Source of the DNA: Microcoleus sp. FACHB-672
GTDB taxonomy: Bacteria > Cyanobacteriota > Cyanobacteriia > Cyanobacteriales > Oscillatoriaceae
Length of the DNA stretch: 64,000 nt
Reading direction: 5' to 3'
Assembly (NCBI RefSeq): GCF_014695725.1
Contig: NZ_JACJOU010000006.1
Location: forward strand, 124,001-188,000
In this document: positions 16,247-24,053 of the stretch, piece by piece
Numbering within the stretch: position 1 is the first letter of the stretch
How the letters are laid out: each line of letters opens with the position of its first letter
Notes under the pieces: generated by a model
Told to the model about the DNA's origin: nothing
Databases searched by the model: none
Seen by the model: the letters and a program-made list of their open reading frames with translations, nothing else
Translations under genes and position numbers: made by a program

Positions 16247-16280
16247 CACCGCCAAACGCAAACCACGGCAGCTAGACCAA
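16247..16280 (+). repeat. 34-bp direct repeat, copy 1
   Basis: This copy and 16430-16463 match at 33 of 34 positions (consensus starts CACCGCC and ends CTAGACCAA). Copy 2 encodes the C-terminus and stop of the 51-aa protein, so copy 1 may be the tail of a lost duplicate or a regulatory repeat. Confidence 0.85.
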
Positions 16281-16302
16281 GCCAATAAGTGAGGAGTAGT
16301 TA

Positions 16303-16458
16303 ATGATTTATGCCGGCTACGACCCAGAAGAACTAGAAGATTTGCCGCTAGAGGAACAAGAAAAACTGAGAAGTGATTACTGGCAAAGCCAGTTTGGGTT
16401 TGATGAAGATGATGAAGACTGGAATGAGGCACCGCCAGACGCAAACCACGGCAGCTAG
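16303..16458 (+). CDS. Small acidic protein (51 aa)
   Basis: The 51-aa product opens with MIYAGYDPEELEDLPLEEQ and is rich in Asp/Glu (DEDDEDWNEAPPD). Its last codons and stop lie in the second copy of a 34-bp direct repeat. It is preceded by GAGGAG about 11 nt upstream. Its strong acidity suggests a DNA-mimic or inhibitor-type small phage protein, which is only a guess. Confidence 0.5.
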   Translation: MIYAGYDPEELEDLPLEEQEKLRSDYWQSQFGFDEDDEDWNEAPPDANHGS

Positions 16459-16463
16459 ACCAA
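16430..16463 (+). repeat. 34-bp direct repeat, copy 2
   Basis: Near-identical to 16247-16280 with one mismatch (CCAGACG here, CCAAACG there). The two copies are 183 bp apart and flank the 51-aa gene, which suggests a local duplication or past recombination product. Confidence 0.85.
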
Positions 16464-16493
16464 TTAGAACTTGATGAATTTAGGGAGTAATTA

Positions 16494-16760
16494 ATGAAAA
16501 AAGATTTACGTCCAGAAGATTACGCTTTTGCTTTTGCTGAAAATCAGTTTAGTTTGATTTAGCAAGGACTAACCAAGCGAGAATACTTTGCCGGTTTAGC
16601 AATGCAAGGAATTCTTGCAGGAAATGTTGAGTATGATGAATCAGCAGCAATTGATGCTGTTATCTATGCTGATGCGCTTCTTGATGCTTTGGAAGGTAAA
16701 AAAGAAACTTACAGCGTAGCAACTCCGCCAAACATAACGGAAGAGGAGACACACGATTAA
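16494..16760 (+). pseudogene. Amber-interrupted phage-type small gene
   Basis: A frame from ATG 16494 is broken by TAG at 16560-16562 and then stays open to TAA at 16758. The downstream part reads GLTKREYFAGLAMQGILAG and DAVIYADALLDALEG. That is the 'LTKREYFAA.A.QGILA' family common in phages and mobile elements, here split near its start. The gene may be dead, may be rescued by an internal start near 16605, or may rely on amber suppression. Both halves keep good codon structure, so the change looks recent. Confidence 0.7.
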
Positions 16761-16989
16761 CGAATTAATTTGTCAGTGCGACGAATGTGAACCAGAAGAC
16801 CGTTTTAAGTGTGCCGGTTGTCTACGCCAAACCCCTTACTGTTGGGGTGCAGCAGATAATTATTACGATTACTGCGATGAGTGCGCCGTAAAACTTCAAG
16901 AGGGTAAACCAGAGCCGGCAATAAATCCTAAGCTAGCGGAAAAGATAGCAAGAATCACAAAGCAATGGAGGGAAAATGGGGCTAGTTGA
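16756..16989 (+). CDS. Small Cys-rich zinc-ribbon-like protein with probable ATT start
   Basis: The roughly 77-aa product contains CQCDEC, CAGC, C and CDEC spaced like a zinc ribbon, followed by a basic tail. No ATG, GTG or TTG lies before the first cysteine. ATT at 16756 follows GAGGAG with a 7-nt gap and overlaps the TAA of the upstream gene, so a rare ATT start is the best reading. It also overlaps the next gene. Confidence 0.55.
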   Translation: MNELICQCDECEPEDRFKCAGCLRQTPYCWGAADNYYDYCDECAVKLQEGKPEPAINPKLAEKIARITKQWRENGAS

Positions 16990-17092
16990 TGCATTCGCTT
17001 ATCTTTTTGGAGACAAGGCAAAAGATAATAGGCAAGAGAATAATGACAGGCAAGAGAATAATACTGACCAACACAGGAAGAAGAAAAAATGA
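16976..17092 (+). CDS. Small hydrophilic protein (38 aa)
   Basis: The product starts MGLVDAFAYLFGDKAKD, then has a repeated RQENN segment and a basic KKKK end. GGAGGG lies a few bases before the ATG, and the gene overlaps its neighbours on both sides (16989 and 17089), which favours real translation. Function is unknown. Confidence 0.5.
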   Translation: MGLVDAFAYLFGDKAKDNRQENNDRQENNTDQHRKKKK

Positions 17093-17832
17093 TGCAAGAA
17101 TTACTGAACAAAACACTCGCAGAGCTTAAGGCTTTGTGCCGCGAATATTCCTGCTTTAAAGGTTTTTCTTTCTACACAAAGAAAGCTGATTTGATTGATT
17201 TCATGGCAAATCGAATTACCACGCTGGCGGAAGTGACAGGGGTAGTGATGCCGGTTCCCGTGCCCGTTTCCCAAGTTACGATTTCGGGGTTTGTAGCAGA
17301 GCCGGCACCAAAGGAGCCGGTGCCCTTTGAGGAAGAACCGGAAGATCAGCCCGACGAATGGGCAGATCCAGAGGACGATCTATCCGAAACCCCTATCCCT
17401 GAAAACTGCCCACACTGTGACGGGGAAGACGTAAAATTGATCGGTTTCGCTGGCGACGTGTGGCGTTGTTCCAATTGCAGCGCTGTGGGCTATACCGGCG
17501 ATTTGGTGGAAAATTTACCGCGCTACTGCCCTAATCCGTTCGTGCTGTTTGGGGCTGCGGCTGATCAAAAAATAGAAGAGTGGAACGAGCGACGCGCACA
17601 GTATGCCGTGGTCGCTAAGGATGGAGAAGACGATCACCACCGGGGCAGCGACCCGCGCCGGTCAGAAGCAGAAATGCCTGAACCGTCTGATTATCAAACT
17701 TTCCCTCCATTTGAGAAAGATTGGAATGAATGGGCAGCCTCTCAAGAAGATGAGGCTGAAGAAGAGGTTAGCCATTTAACTGCCCTTAACATTTGGTGGG
17801 AAACTTACCCCGATGAAGTCACGCCCACCTAG
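17089..17832 (+). CDS. SAP-like and Lar-like zinc-ribbon protein
   Basis: The 247-aa product has three parts. An N-terminal SAP/Rho-N-like helix pair (LAELKALCREYS) covers about residues 7-45. A Pro/Glu-rich linker follows. A zinc ribbon CPHCDGEDVKLIGFAG / WRCSNCSAVGY (about residues 105-136) resembles the Lar restriction-alleviation fold, followed by 'RYCPNPF'. The C-terminus is acidic. Lar proteins protect phage DNA from host restriction, so an anti-restriction or DNA-binding role is plausible. It overlaps the upstream gene by ATGA. Confidence 0.65.
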   Translation: MMQELLNKTLAELKALCREYSCFKGFSFYTKKADLIDFMANRITTLAEVTGVVMPVPVPVSQVTISGFVAEPAPKEPVPFEEEPEDQPDEWADPEDDLSETPIPENCPHCDGEDVKLIGFAGDVWRCSNCSAVGYTGDLVENLPRYCPNPFVLFGAAADQKIEEWNERRAQYAVVAKDGEDDHHRGSDPRRSEAEMPEPSDYQTFPPFEKDWNEWAASQEDEAEEEVSHLTALNIWWETYPDEVTPT

Positions 17833-17839
17833 TTTAAAA

Positions 17840-17876
17840 GCCGACACAGAGGTATGAACTCTGTGTCGGCCTATTT
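17840..17876 (+). terminator. Strong hairpin terminator
   Basis: A perfect 12-bp stem, GCCGACACAGAG / CTCTGTGTCGGC, with a 7-nt loop is followed by CTATTTT. It lies 7 nt after the 247-aa gene and closes the small-gene operon. Confidence 0.85.
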
Positions 17877-17909
17877 TCCACTCTTTAGCCCAGGAAGGCT
17901 TAATCAATT

Positions 17910-18038
17910 ATGACACTCTCCGACCTCGCCACAATTGGCGTAATTGCTTCCGTGCTGCTAGCGCTTTTTCTGGTGCCGGCAGCTCGACAAACTGAAATCT
18001 TCATCTGTGTAGGCTACTGTCCAGCGGTAGCAAAATAA
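17910..18038 (+). CDS. Small single-helix membrane protein (42 aa)
   Basis: The 42-aa product is dominated by one hydrophobic helix (LATIGVIASVLLALFLVPAA) with a short polar tail. AGGAAGG precedes the ATG. Size and design fit a holin-like, coat-like or membrane-anchor microprotein of a virus. It is followed by the HTH gene. Confidence 0.5.
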   Translation: MTLSDLATIGVIASVLLALFLVPAARQTEIFICVGYCPAVAK

Positions 18039-18100
18039 TTCGTTCATAGCGCTCTGGAGCGATTCGGAGCGCTGCAAATCGTTTTGTAGCAGGTAAAAAA

Positions 18101-18538
18101 GTGAAGCAAAAACAACTCATACAACACCTATCAATTGCAGACAGTACCTTTCGCAAGTGGCGATCATCTCTGGGGATTCCTGCTAAAACCGAATACACAG
18201 AAGAAGAAGTCTCTAAGCTTGACGCTCTAAAATCGCGCACTGAATCCGGCGAACTTTATGAAAATGTCGTTGCTGATATCACAGGTCAGCGGCGCTCTGA
18301 ATCGAGCGGTATCGCTCTAGCACTCGCAAAGCACTACACCCCGATCATTAAGCAAACTGCCGGGGCAATCGCTGACGATTTTATTCAGGAGCTAGACCGC
18401 GAAGTTTTCGCCGCTATTGGTAAAAAATTGAGGGGGCGTGGTGCATCCCTAGACCAGTTTGAATCAGCGCTTTTCCTTTCCGAGGACGAACCGATTGATG
18501 CTTTGTTGCTGGAGGGTTGCACTGATGAAGCTGCTTAG
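18101..18538 (+). CDS. HTH protein (MerR-like N-terminus)
   Basis: The 145-aa product starts at GTG 18101. KQLIQHLSIADSTFRKWRSSLGIPAKTEYTEEEVSKL at its N-terminus is a helix-turn-helix of MerR/excisionase style. The rest is helical and acidic, with no metal ligands visible. It begins the run that leads into the ATPase and overlaps the next gene, so it may regulate that block. Confidence 0.65.
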   Translation: MKQKQLIQHLSIADSTFRKWRSSLGIPAKTEYTEEEVSKLDALKSRTESGELYENVVADITGQRRSESSGIALALAKHYTPIIKQTAGAIADDFIQELDREVFAAIGKKLRGRGASLDQFESALFLSEDEPIDALLLEGCTDEAA

Positions 18539-18755
18539 TTGCTTGATAGATGCCTTCCCTTATGTCGTTTCCCCGGTTGTTGGTCTGAGCTTGATTAATG
18601 CGATCATCCCCGGTGCAGCAATTCCAGCCGCTTGTATTTTTGCGGTAATAACAGCTAGCTTTTTTATTAAATACTTCTGGGCTAAGTGCGATCAACCCAA
18701 AGTTATTTACCTTGGATTTTTGACGTTGATCGGCTTAGTTGTGGGGTGTCTATGA
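18525..18755 (+). CDS. Small three-helix membrane protein (76 aa)
   Basis: The 76-aa product has three hydrophobic segments (about residues 10-30, 33-50 and 58-76). The ATG at 18525 has GGAGGG upstream and lies inside the end of the HTH gene. It overlaps the ATPase gene by TATGA, so translation of the two is coupled. The coupling suggests the small protein and the ATPase work together at the membrane. Confidence 0.65.
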   Translation: MKLLSCLIDAFPYVVSPVVGLSLINAIIPGAAIPAACIFAVITASFFIKYFWAKCDQPKVIYLGFLTLIGLVVGCL

Positions 18756-19885
18756 AATCTACGATTGACGCTCGATACTCAGCCTTAATCAATCAAGCTG
18801 CCCGCCAATTAGGGGCAGAACTCGCTGTAGCTCTAGACACTCAGGTTGTAAAGGAACTAAGTCGGCATTGGGCAGAAGATGCCGCCCAAAGTGGCGACGC
18901 CCGATCACTTGCTGCCTACCTTGTGGCGTGGCGGCAACGGGCGATCACAAATGCTGCCGTCAGTATCGTTGCTGCCTTTGGAGCGTTAGGCGTGGCTACC
19001 TATCTTCCACCCGTGCCGCGCCTTGTCGTTTCGCTTGCCTCTACCGCTTTTTACGATTTAGCTGCACGTCAGAGAAAAAGCGCCAAGGAAATTTTGCCGG
19101 TCGCTTCCGGTCTGGCAAAAGTTCAGGCAGCAAAGTCCGCGCAATCTTTAGCGCTCCTATGGGAGAAACGGCAGCAGCCGGCTTTAATCCCTCCCCAGTC
19201 CGAGGAGGTTAAGTCAGCCCTGAAATTTTTCGATTGGCAGCAGTTTGAGACCAACCCCGACAAATATGCTCACCTAGCAATTGTGGGCGGTTCGGGCGAC
19301 GGAAAAAGTTATCTTACCCGCCAGTTAGGAGGAAAGGTGTTCAGCGGTAAAACAATAGTCTGCGCGCCCCACTGGGAGCCTGGAGACTGGGAGGGGTTCC
19401 CGGTCTACAGCAAGGGGCGAGACTTCGGCACGGCAGAAGATGAACCCGTAGATTTTGAGGACATTATTGAAGGCGTAGCGGGAAAAGTTAGTGCAGCTTG
19501 CTTGATAAAAAGCGCTTACGAGGAAATGGATCGGCGCTATAAACTTTTTGAGCTAGGCATCAAGGATTATCCGATGATTAACTTGGTGCTTGACGAATTG
19601 CTGGCAACATTAAGCGAAGTTCCTGAACTGATAACACCACTAAAAAAACTGTGGAGAGAAGCGAGAAAAGTACGAATTCGTATAGTTTCGTTGATTCAAG
19701 ATGATTCAGCAGAGGCTTTAAAAATCAAAGGGGAGTCACTAGTCAGAAAAAATTTGAGATATGTAAGGTTGGGGGAATTTGCTACTAGCTACGTGAAACA
19801 AATTGATGACGCGCAAGCGCAGGAATGGTTAGCCAGTCAAAAATATCCGATCATGGTCGGTAAGGAACTCGCAGTTTTGCCGTAG
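18752..19885 (+). CDS. Membrane-anchored FtsK/HerA-type P-loop ATPase
   Basis: The 377-aa product has two predicted membrane helices (about residues 66-84 and 88-103), Walker A GGSGDGKS at 179-186, a Walker B-like MINLVLDE ending at Asp281-Glu282, and an 'WREARKVRIRIVSLIQ' sensor-like segment as in FtsK/HerA. This class pumps DNA or assembles virions: FtsK, conjugative coupling proteins, PRD1-type packaging ATPases and inoviral Zot-like proteins. The ATG at 18752 is coupled to the small membrane gene. A longer in-frame start at 18686 would overlap it completely. No relaxase is nearby. Confidence 0.8.
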   Translation: MKSTIDARYSALINQAARQLGAELAVALDTQVVKELSRHWAEDAAQSGDARSLAAYLVAWRQRAITNAAVSIVAAFGALGVATYLPPVPRLVVSLASTAFYDLAARQRKSAKEILPVASGLAKVQAAKSAQSLALLWEKRQQPALIPPQSEEVKSALKFFDWQQFETNPDKYAHLAIVGGSGDGKSYLTRQLGGKVFSGKTIVCAPHWEPGDWEGFPVYSKGRDFGTAEDEPVDFEDIIEGVAGKVSAACLIKSAYEEMDRRYKLFELGIKDYPMINLVLDELLATLSEVPELITPLKKLWREARKVRIRIVSLIQDDSAEALKIKGESLVRKNLRYVRLGEFATSYVKQIDDAQAQEWLASQKYPIMVGKELAVLP

Positions 19886-19905
19886 AGTAATCTTTGATAA
19901 ATGCA

Positions 19906-20346
19906 ATGAACAACAATGCAATCGAAAATACCGAGATAGAAAAACAGGTGAGAGCTGCTACCGAAGCGCTGCTGAACCGAATCATCAAAGAAAATAGATT
20001 TGAGGAGATTCTCCTTATTCGCCAGCCGCCTGAACGGGCTGAAGTTTTAGCAATGGCTGTTCACAATTTGCAAGATTTATTTTATAAACGCAAACTGTCT
20101 GTAATTGTTCAAATTGACGCTCCCGCCGAGAAAGAAGTGACAGAAGGTGCTATTGCCTCTCATACGGTTGCTATCGTTGCAGCACTTACCCAAGCGTGCA
20201 ATCAATTGGCGGAAATTTCAGGGCAACGCGCCGAAACATTGCAACTTCTGTACTTAGATAAAGGGCAACAGTTCTCAAGGGAACTTTCAAAAGCTGATCA
20301 GATGGAATATCTTGCAGAACACTTTTCCCCTTTTATACAGACTTAA
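19906..20346 (+). CDS. Hypothetical helical protein after the ATPase
   Basis: The roughly 146-aa product is mainly helical, with a KQVRAATEALLNRIIKENR opening and no membrane span or motif. The ATG at 19906 is preferred to an upstream in-frame TTG at 19894. It follows the ATPase by 20 nt on the same strand and ends 14 nt inside the convergent peptidase gene. It may be a partner of the ATPase. Function is unknown. Confidence 0.6.
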   Translation: MNNNAIENTEIEKQVRAATEALLNRIIKENRFEEILLIRQPPERAEVLAMAVHNLQDLFYKRKLSVIVQIDAPAEKEVTEGAIASHTVAIVAALTQACNQLAEISGQRAETLQLLYLDKGQQFSRELSKADQMEYLAEHFSPFIQT

Positions 20347-20881
20347 GCTTTCCTGCGCTTCCGTCATCAACCAAGTGAATCCAGAAGCTACCATCGGGAT
20401 AACAGGTGTTAGCAATCAAATTGTTTGAATAATGCAAACAGTTACCGCTTAAATCGTGCCGGTATCCCGTCTTGAACCATTCACCGGCAGGGTCATTAAC
20501 AAAAAAACCGTGATCGTCATAGCCGCGGATCACAACTAAATGACCGCTGCCGGTAAAAAAGCCGTGGGTAATAACTGGAAATCCTAGGTCTATCCAGTCG
20601 CGTACGATTTCTACTGAGCCTGAAAACGTGAAGTTATCCCGACACTTATAGAGCTGAATTAACCGCATTAGATAGGTTGGGTCTTCGCGGTTCCAAGCCC
20701 TATCTAAACAGCACGCATTTAACTCGTCTTCAAACTGCTTAAATCTTTGAGAATATTCTTCGCGTCGTGCGGCTTTTAAGTATTCCAGCACCATCGCAAT
20801 GCAAGTTACATTACACGTCTGGCGTGGGTCAACTTCATTATCTAACTGGCTTTTGTGGGGAACGTTTAAGACTTTTTTCAT
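20333..20881 (-). CDS. C39-like cysteine peptidase (possible lysin)
   Basis: The 182-aa product is a peptidase C39-like 2 family protein. PHKSQLDNEVDPRQTCNVTCIAMVL gives the oxyanion-hole Gln and the catalytic Cys23; GHLVVIRGYDDHGFFVNDP gives the His and the Asn/Asp. Such single-domain enzymes are used by phages as peptidoglycan endopeptidases and by others as maturation proteases. Being the last gene of the virion-like block next to a fibre gene supports a lysis or virion-entry role. Confidence 0.75.
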   Translation of the reverse strand: MKKVLNVPHKSQLDNEVDPRQTCNVTCIAMVLEYLKAARREEYSQRFKQFEDELNACCLDRAWNREDPTYLMRLIQLYKCRDNFTFSGSVEIVRDWIDLGFPVITHGFFTGSGHLVVIRGYDDHGFFVNDPAGEWFKTGYRHDLSGNCLHYSNNLIANTCYPDGSFWIHLVDDGSAGKLKSV

Positions 20882-20888
20882 GATATTT

Positions 20889-21596
20889 TTAATCGGTCAA
20901 GTAGTAGCCAGAGCCTCTGATGATCGGGTTGGTGCCAACGTTGGCAGCGGTGCAGATGACCTGTGTTTGACCCGTACCGGCAAACCTTAGATCGTATCGG
21001 TTGGTGTTTTTAACTCCAACCATCGTAAATTCAGAGTAACCAGTGGGATAGATTAGCGCGTTGTGACCTGAACTGGATGCCGCCGCGGTACTATTCACAG
21101 CGTTGCTGTGATTGAATGGCAACCCGTCAATAAAAATATTTCCATCCATCGCTGTGTCTTTGTTGACTACCGCAATCCCAAACCAGAACTGAATTGCTCT
21201 GCCGATTTTTGCATACCATCCATTCCGCTCAGTAGATGTATAAATATGATTGCCACGCGTAATCGTACCGGCTAGGCTAGGCGTCCAAACACCATACTCA
21301 ATCGTCGGATCAAACGTAGTAGGTTTGCCAGCAACCAGCGCCCAAGTGGTTGCAAAGCTTGTGGGCTTACCTGTAACTAAATCCCAAGTGCTAGCAAATG
21401 TTGCCGGTTTATTGGCAAGGGTGCTCCACTCAGAAGCAAAGGTCAACGGCTTGCCGGTTATCGTTTCCCAAGTGGTTGCAAAGCTTGTGGGCTTATCGGC
21501 AACGCTTGCCCAGTTTGAAGGGAACACTACCGGCTTTCCCTCTAGCTCGCTCCAATTGGTAACGCTTTTTGACTGCCTAATCAATCGCTGTGTCAT
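20889..21596 (-). CDS. Fibre-like protein with repeated 'W..v.gKPt.F' units
   Basis: The 235-aa product has about six repeats of a 13-residue unit of the type W-x-x-(V/L/I)-x-x-KP-x-(T/S/V)-F at residues about 15-95. This is a known motif of phage tail fibres and receptor-binding spikes. A C-terminal beta-rich region with Gly, Asn and aromatic residues follows, typical of a trimeric knob. It lies 7 nt before the C39-like gene. It is probably the receptor-binding or spike protein of the element's virion. Confidence 0.75.
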   Translation of the reverse strand: MTQRLIRQSKSVTNWSELEGKPVVFPSNWASVADKPTSFATTWETITGKPLTFASEWSTLANKPATFASTWDLVTGKPTSFATTWALVAGKPTTFDPTIEYGVWTPSLAGTITRGNHIYTSTERNGWYAKIGRAIQFWFGIAVVNKDTAMDGNIFIDGLPFNHSNAVNSTAAASSSGHNALIYPTGYSEFTMVGVKNTNRYDLRFAGTGQTQVICTAANVGTNPIIRGSGYYLTD

Positions 21597-21599
21597 AAA

Positions 21600-21923
21600 T
21601 TAAGAGTTCTGCTCATCCAGAAAGTCTGCGCCTGAATTAGTGGATATCTCGCTGCGTCCCCTAATGTGGAAGCGCGGATCGATTGGTGCTTTTGTCAAGT
21701 AGCCTTGAATATCGAACACGTCAGCCTCTAGCCCTTTATGAGCGTTCTCAATCAGTTTATAGGCGTATCTTAAATCTTTTCTTAGCTTGGCTATAGCTTG
21801 CTTATTTTCGCCTATCTGTACTTCTAGCTTGTGCGTATAGTCTGACAACTTCCATGTATTACCTAGTACAAAAGTTGCGATAACAATGCAACCCGTAACA
21901 ATACCAATATCTATACCAGTCAT
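21600..21923 (-). CDS. Single-span membrane protein with coiled coil
   Basis: The 107-aa product has an N-terminal membrane helix (IDIGIVTGCIVIATFVLG) followed by a coiled coil (KLEVQIGENKQAIAKLRKDL) and a polar tail. This is the usual build of a holin-associated or spanin-like protein, or of a small virion membrane protein. It lies between the fibre and the large membrane protein with gaps of 3 and 12 nt. Confidence 0.6.
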   Translation of the reverse strand: MTGIDIGIVTGCIVIATFVLGNTWKLSDYTHKLEVQIGENKQAIAKLRKDLRYAYKLIENAHKGLEADVFDIQGYLTKAPIDPRFHIRGRSEISTNSGADFLDEQNS

Positions 21924-21935
21924 TTTTCCGTGTAA

Positions 21936-23456
21936 TTAAGTTGGCCCAGCAAGCAAACCGGAAACAGTTGCGGTAAAGTCAAAAGGTGCATTATCTGGCC
22001 ATAAGAGAAAAGTATAATGCAAGTAAATAACTCGCGCACCATCTGAAATCCTAACTTGCCCTTTCGTCGTATCTGTGATTTTTTTTGCGTAAGTTATCGT
22101 TGCTTCATACGGGAAAATTTGCCTAATTTCTTTGATATTTCCATTTAGACGGCTACGCCTACCGCCTTCCTTTTCCTCGCCCGGTAGCTCGTCGATAATA
22201 TCGCACTCAGACAGCGATAACAGTGCTCTACCGCGTTGTTCGGCTTCTTGATGTGTGCTCGCATAAATCATAGTGTTGCCACCATTAGACAGTTTAAAGT
22301 TCATTCGCTTAGGGCCGTACAGATAACCATTACTGCCACCGGCAGCGGTTTTTATTTGTGCCCAGTCTATGGCGCTTCTTTTTATTCCTGGTATCTTTAT
22401 ATTTACCTCTATTAACTTCCCACTTATCCTGTTTATTGGCGGCTCTGATACCGAGTAAAACTTAATGGAAAGAATTAAATCATCTGGTGCTTTCTGGTAG
22501 GATTCGTCAGCAGGCATCCCTACAAAATTTCCAATAGTTTGCTGACTAATCAACTGATGCGTTGCTAGCGTTTGAACAATTGCCGGCCTTAGTGCCAAGT
22601 CAGGGCCGCTAAGGATAATCCGCTGAGTCGGGGCTTCCCGGTCGGGGAGAATCTCAACCGTTCGCTCTATCCCTAAAACGTTTGTCTGTTGCGCGTTCGC
22701 TTGCTGCTGGGCGAAGTTATCAAGCAGTGAGGAAGTAAGATAACCAACTTCGGCGCAACTGTCCCAGAATTCCTCCCAGGCTGACTCTAGGAAAGCCTGA
22801 AGGAATTTAGGCGTAATATTCTCAAAGGCGTTTTCGATGCTATTGGCAATCGTTACAGCAGGGCCGTCCTTCGCTCCCCACTGAGCGAATTTATCAGCGC
22901 CGAACACAGTACGGGAAAAAGCAGATAGTGCCGGTTTTAATAAAAATCTTCTGAGGTTTTTATATCCCCAAGACATAAAACTCCTAAAAGCGATGCCCAA
23001 ACTTGCCCGAAGTAAGCTAGTCCAGGCTGCTATTATCTCGTCGGCGGCTTCCTCTCCAATTTCCTCAATAATTTTTGCGGCTGCTATCGGATTTATTTTG
23101 GTAACGACAGAACCGGCAACGGAACCACAGACAACCCAGCCCAGCGTCGTACCCGTTGCGCTACCGGCAATCGTTGCAAGTTGTGTCAGCGCTGCAGTAA
23201 CTTGCTCGTCTAGTTCCTCGTCGCTAGCGTTCCAGTCGAAGTTCATAATCGTGATCACGGCAGTCACGATAAAGCCCCAGACTGTTGAAATTAGAAAGCC
23301 GGCTAAAAACCAGCTAGCAATCCGAACGGCTAAAGCGCGTAATATTCCCCTAACCCCACCCGCTACAAATGCCGCCTGCAGCGCTCTAACGCCTAGGGCT
23401 AAAGCTATTTTTCTTCCAATAAAGGAAGCGACGCCAATCGCAACGGGTGCAAGCAT
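21936..23456 (-). CDS. Large membrane-associated virion-like protein
   Basis: The 506-aa product starts with two or three long hydrophobic, Gly/Ala-rich segments within residues 1-72, and a further hydrophobic stretch around 95-120. A long soluble beta-rich part follows (EVNIKIPGIKRSAIDW, QVRISDGARVIYLHYTFLLWP). I do not recognise a family. Hydrophobic N-termini of this kind occur in entry or membrane-vesicle proteins of membrane-containing viruses and in minor coat proteins of filamentous phages, but a tail protein cannot be excluded. Confidence 0.6.
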   Translation of the reverse strand: MLAPVAIGVASFIGRKIALALGVRALQAAFVAGGVRGILRALAVRIASWFLAGFLISTVWGFIVTAVITIMNFDWNASDEELDEQVTAALTQLATIAGSATGTTLGWVVCGSVAGSVVTKINPIAAAKIIEEIGEEAADEIIAAWTSLLRASLGIAFRSFMSWGYKNLRRFLLKPALSAFSRTVFGADKFAQWGAKDGPAVTIANSIENAFENITPKFLQAFLESAWEEFWDSCAEVGYLTSSLLDNFAQQQANAQQTNVLGIERTVEILPDREAPTQRIILSGPDLALRPAIVQTLATHQLISQQTIGNFVGMPADESYQKAPDDLILSIKFYSVSEPPINRISGKLIEVNIKIPGIKRSAIDWAQIKTAAGGSNGYLYGPKRMNFKLSNGGNTMIYASTHQEAEQRGRALLSLSECDIIDELPGEEKEGGRRSRLNGNIKEIRQIFPYEATITYAKKITDTTKGQVRISDGARVIYLHYTFLLWPDNAPFDFTATVSGLLAGPT

Positions 23457-23804
23457 TTAGATCCAGCCTTCCAAACTAACTGAATAAGCCGGCTCTGAAA
23501 AGTTGCGCCGGTTAAATCCTAGTTTAAGTTGGTATTCAGCTAGATATAACCCTTGCTGGGTTATTGGTTCAGGAATCGTTACAGAATAAAGGATACGTTC
23601 GGCTTTTGGGTAAACCTTGAACGCGGGTTCTACCACTGCCGGCAGGTCTTGTATCCAAGTCCTACGAAGCCAACAAAAAGAGAAAATTTTATCAAAACTG
23701 CCAGCAGTGGCAAAGCTTACGCGAATCATTGAGCAATCAATAATCGGCTCATCAAAGCTTTGCCACTCCAGCGCTGCGCTAAGCGTTCCCAGCGGTAGCC
23801 ACAT
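23457..23804 (-). CDS. Hypothetical virion-block protein (115 aa)
   Basis: The 115-aa product is beta-rich with many aromatics (FSFCWLRRTWIQ, GLYLAEYQLKLGF) and no membrane helix. It directly abuts the 506-aa gene and overlaps the next gene upstream by 26 nt, so it belongs to the same transcription unit. I do not recognise it. Confidence 0.55.
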   Translation of the reverse strand: MWLPLGTLSAALEWQSFDEPIIDCSMIRVSFATAGSFDKIFSFCWLRRTWIQDLPAVVEPAFKVYPKAERILYSVTIPEPITQQGLYLAEYQLKLGFNRRNFSEPAYSVSLEGWI

Positions 23805-24021
23805 CAGCAGCCGGTAGCCTCATGAATAGCGTATAGGTAACGTCATCTACTGCGCGGGTTGTTAAGATAATCAGCCGTGCTGCTATTTCCCTGCGCGTCA
23901 TGTCCACAAATTCGTCAGGGTATCCGATATCACTACGACGCCAAAACAGGCTACCTACATCGGTTCTGTAGTAGGTTGCCATGCTTGGTAGTAAATCCAT
24001 CAGGATTGCTGGAATGTCCAT
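23779..24021 (-). CDS. Small virion-block protein (80 aa)
   Basis: The 80-aa product (MDIPAILMDLLPSMATYYRTD...) is mixed alpha/beta without a signal peptide. It overlaps the 115-aa gene by 26 nt. No family is recognised. Confidence 0.55.
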   Translation of the reverse strand: MDIPAILMDLLPSMATYYRTDVGSLFWRRSDIGYPDEFVDMTRREIAARLIILTTRAVDDVTYTLFMRLPAADVATAGNA

Positions 24022-24053
24022 TCTGTTTGCTCCTATTGGTTGTTATTTAGGGA

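Noticed and set aside
18686-18751. Longer start for the FtsK/HerA ATPase
   Set aside because: It would overlap most of the end of the 76-aa membrane gene; the coupled ATG at 18752 is better.
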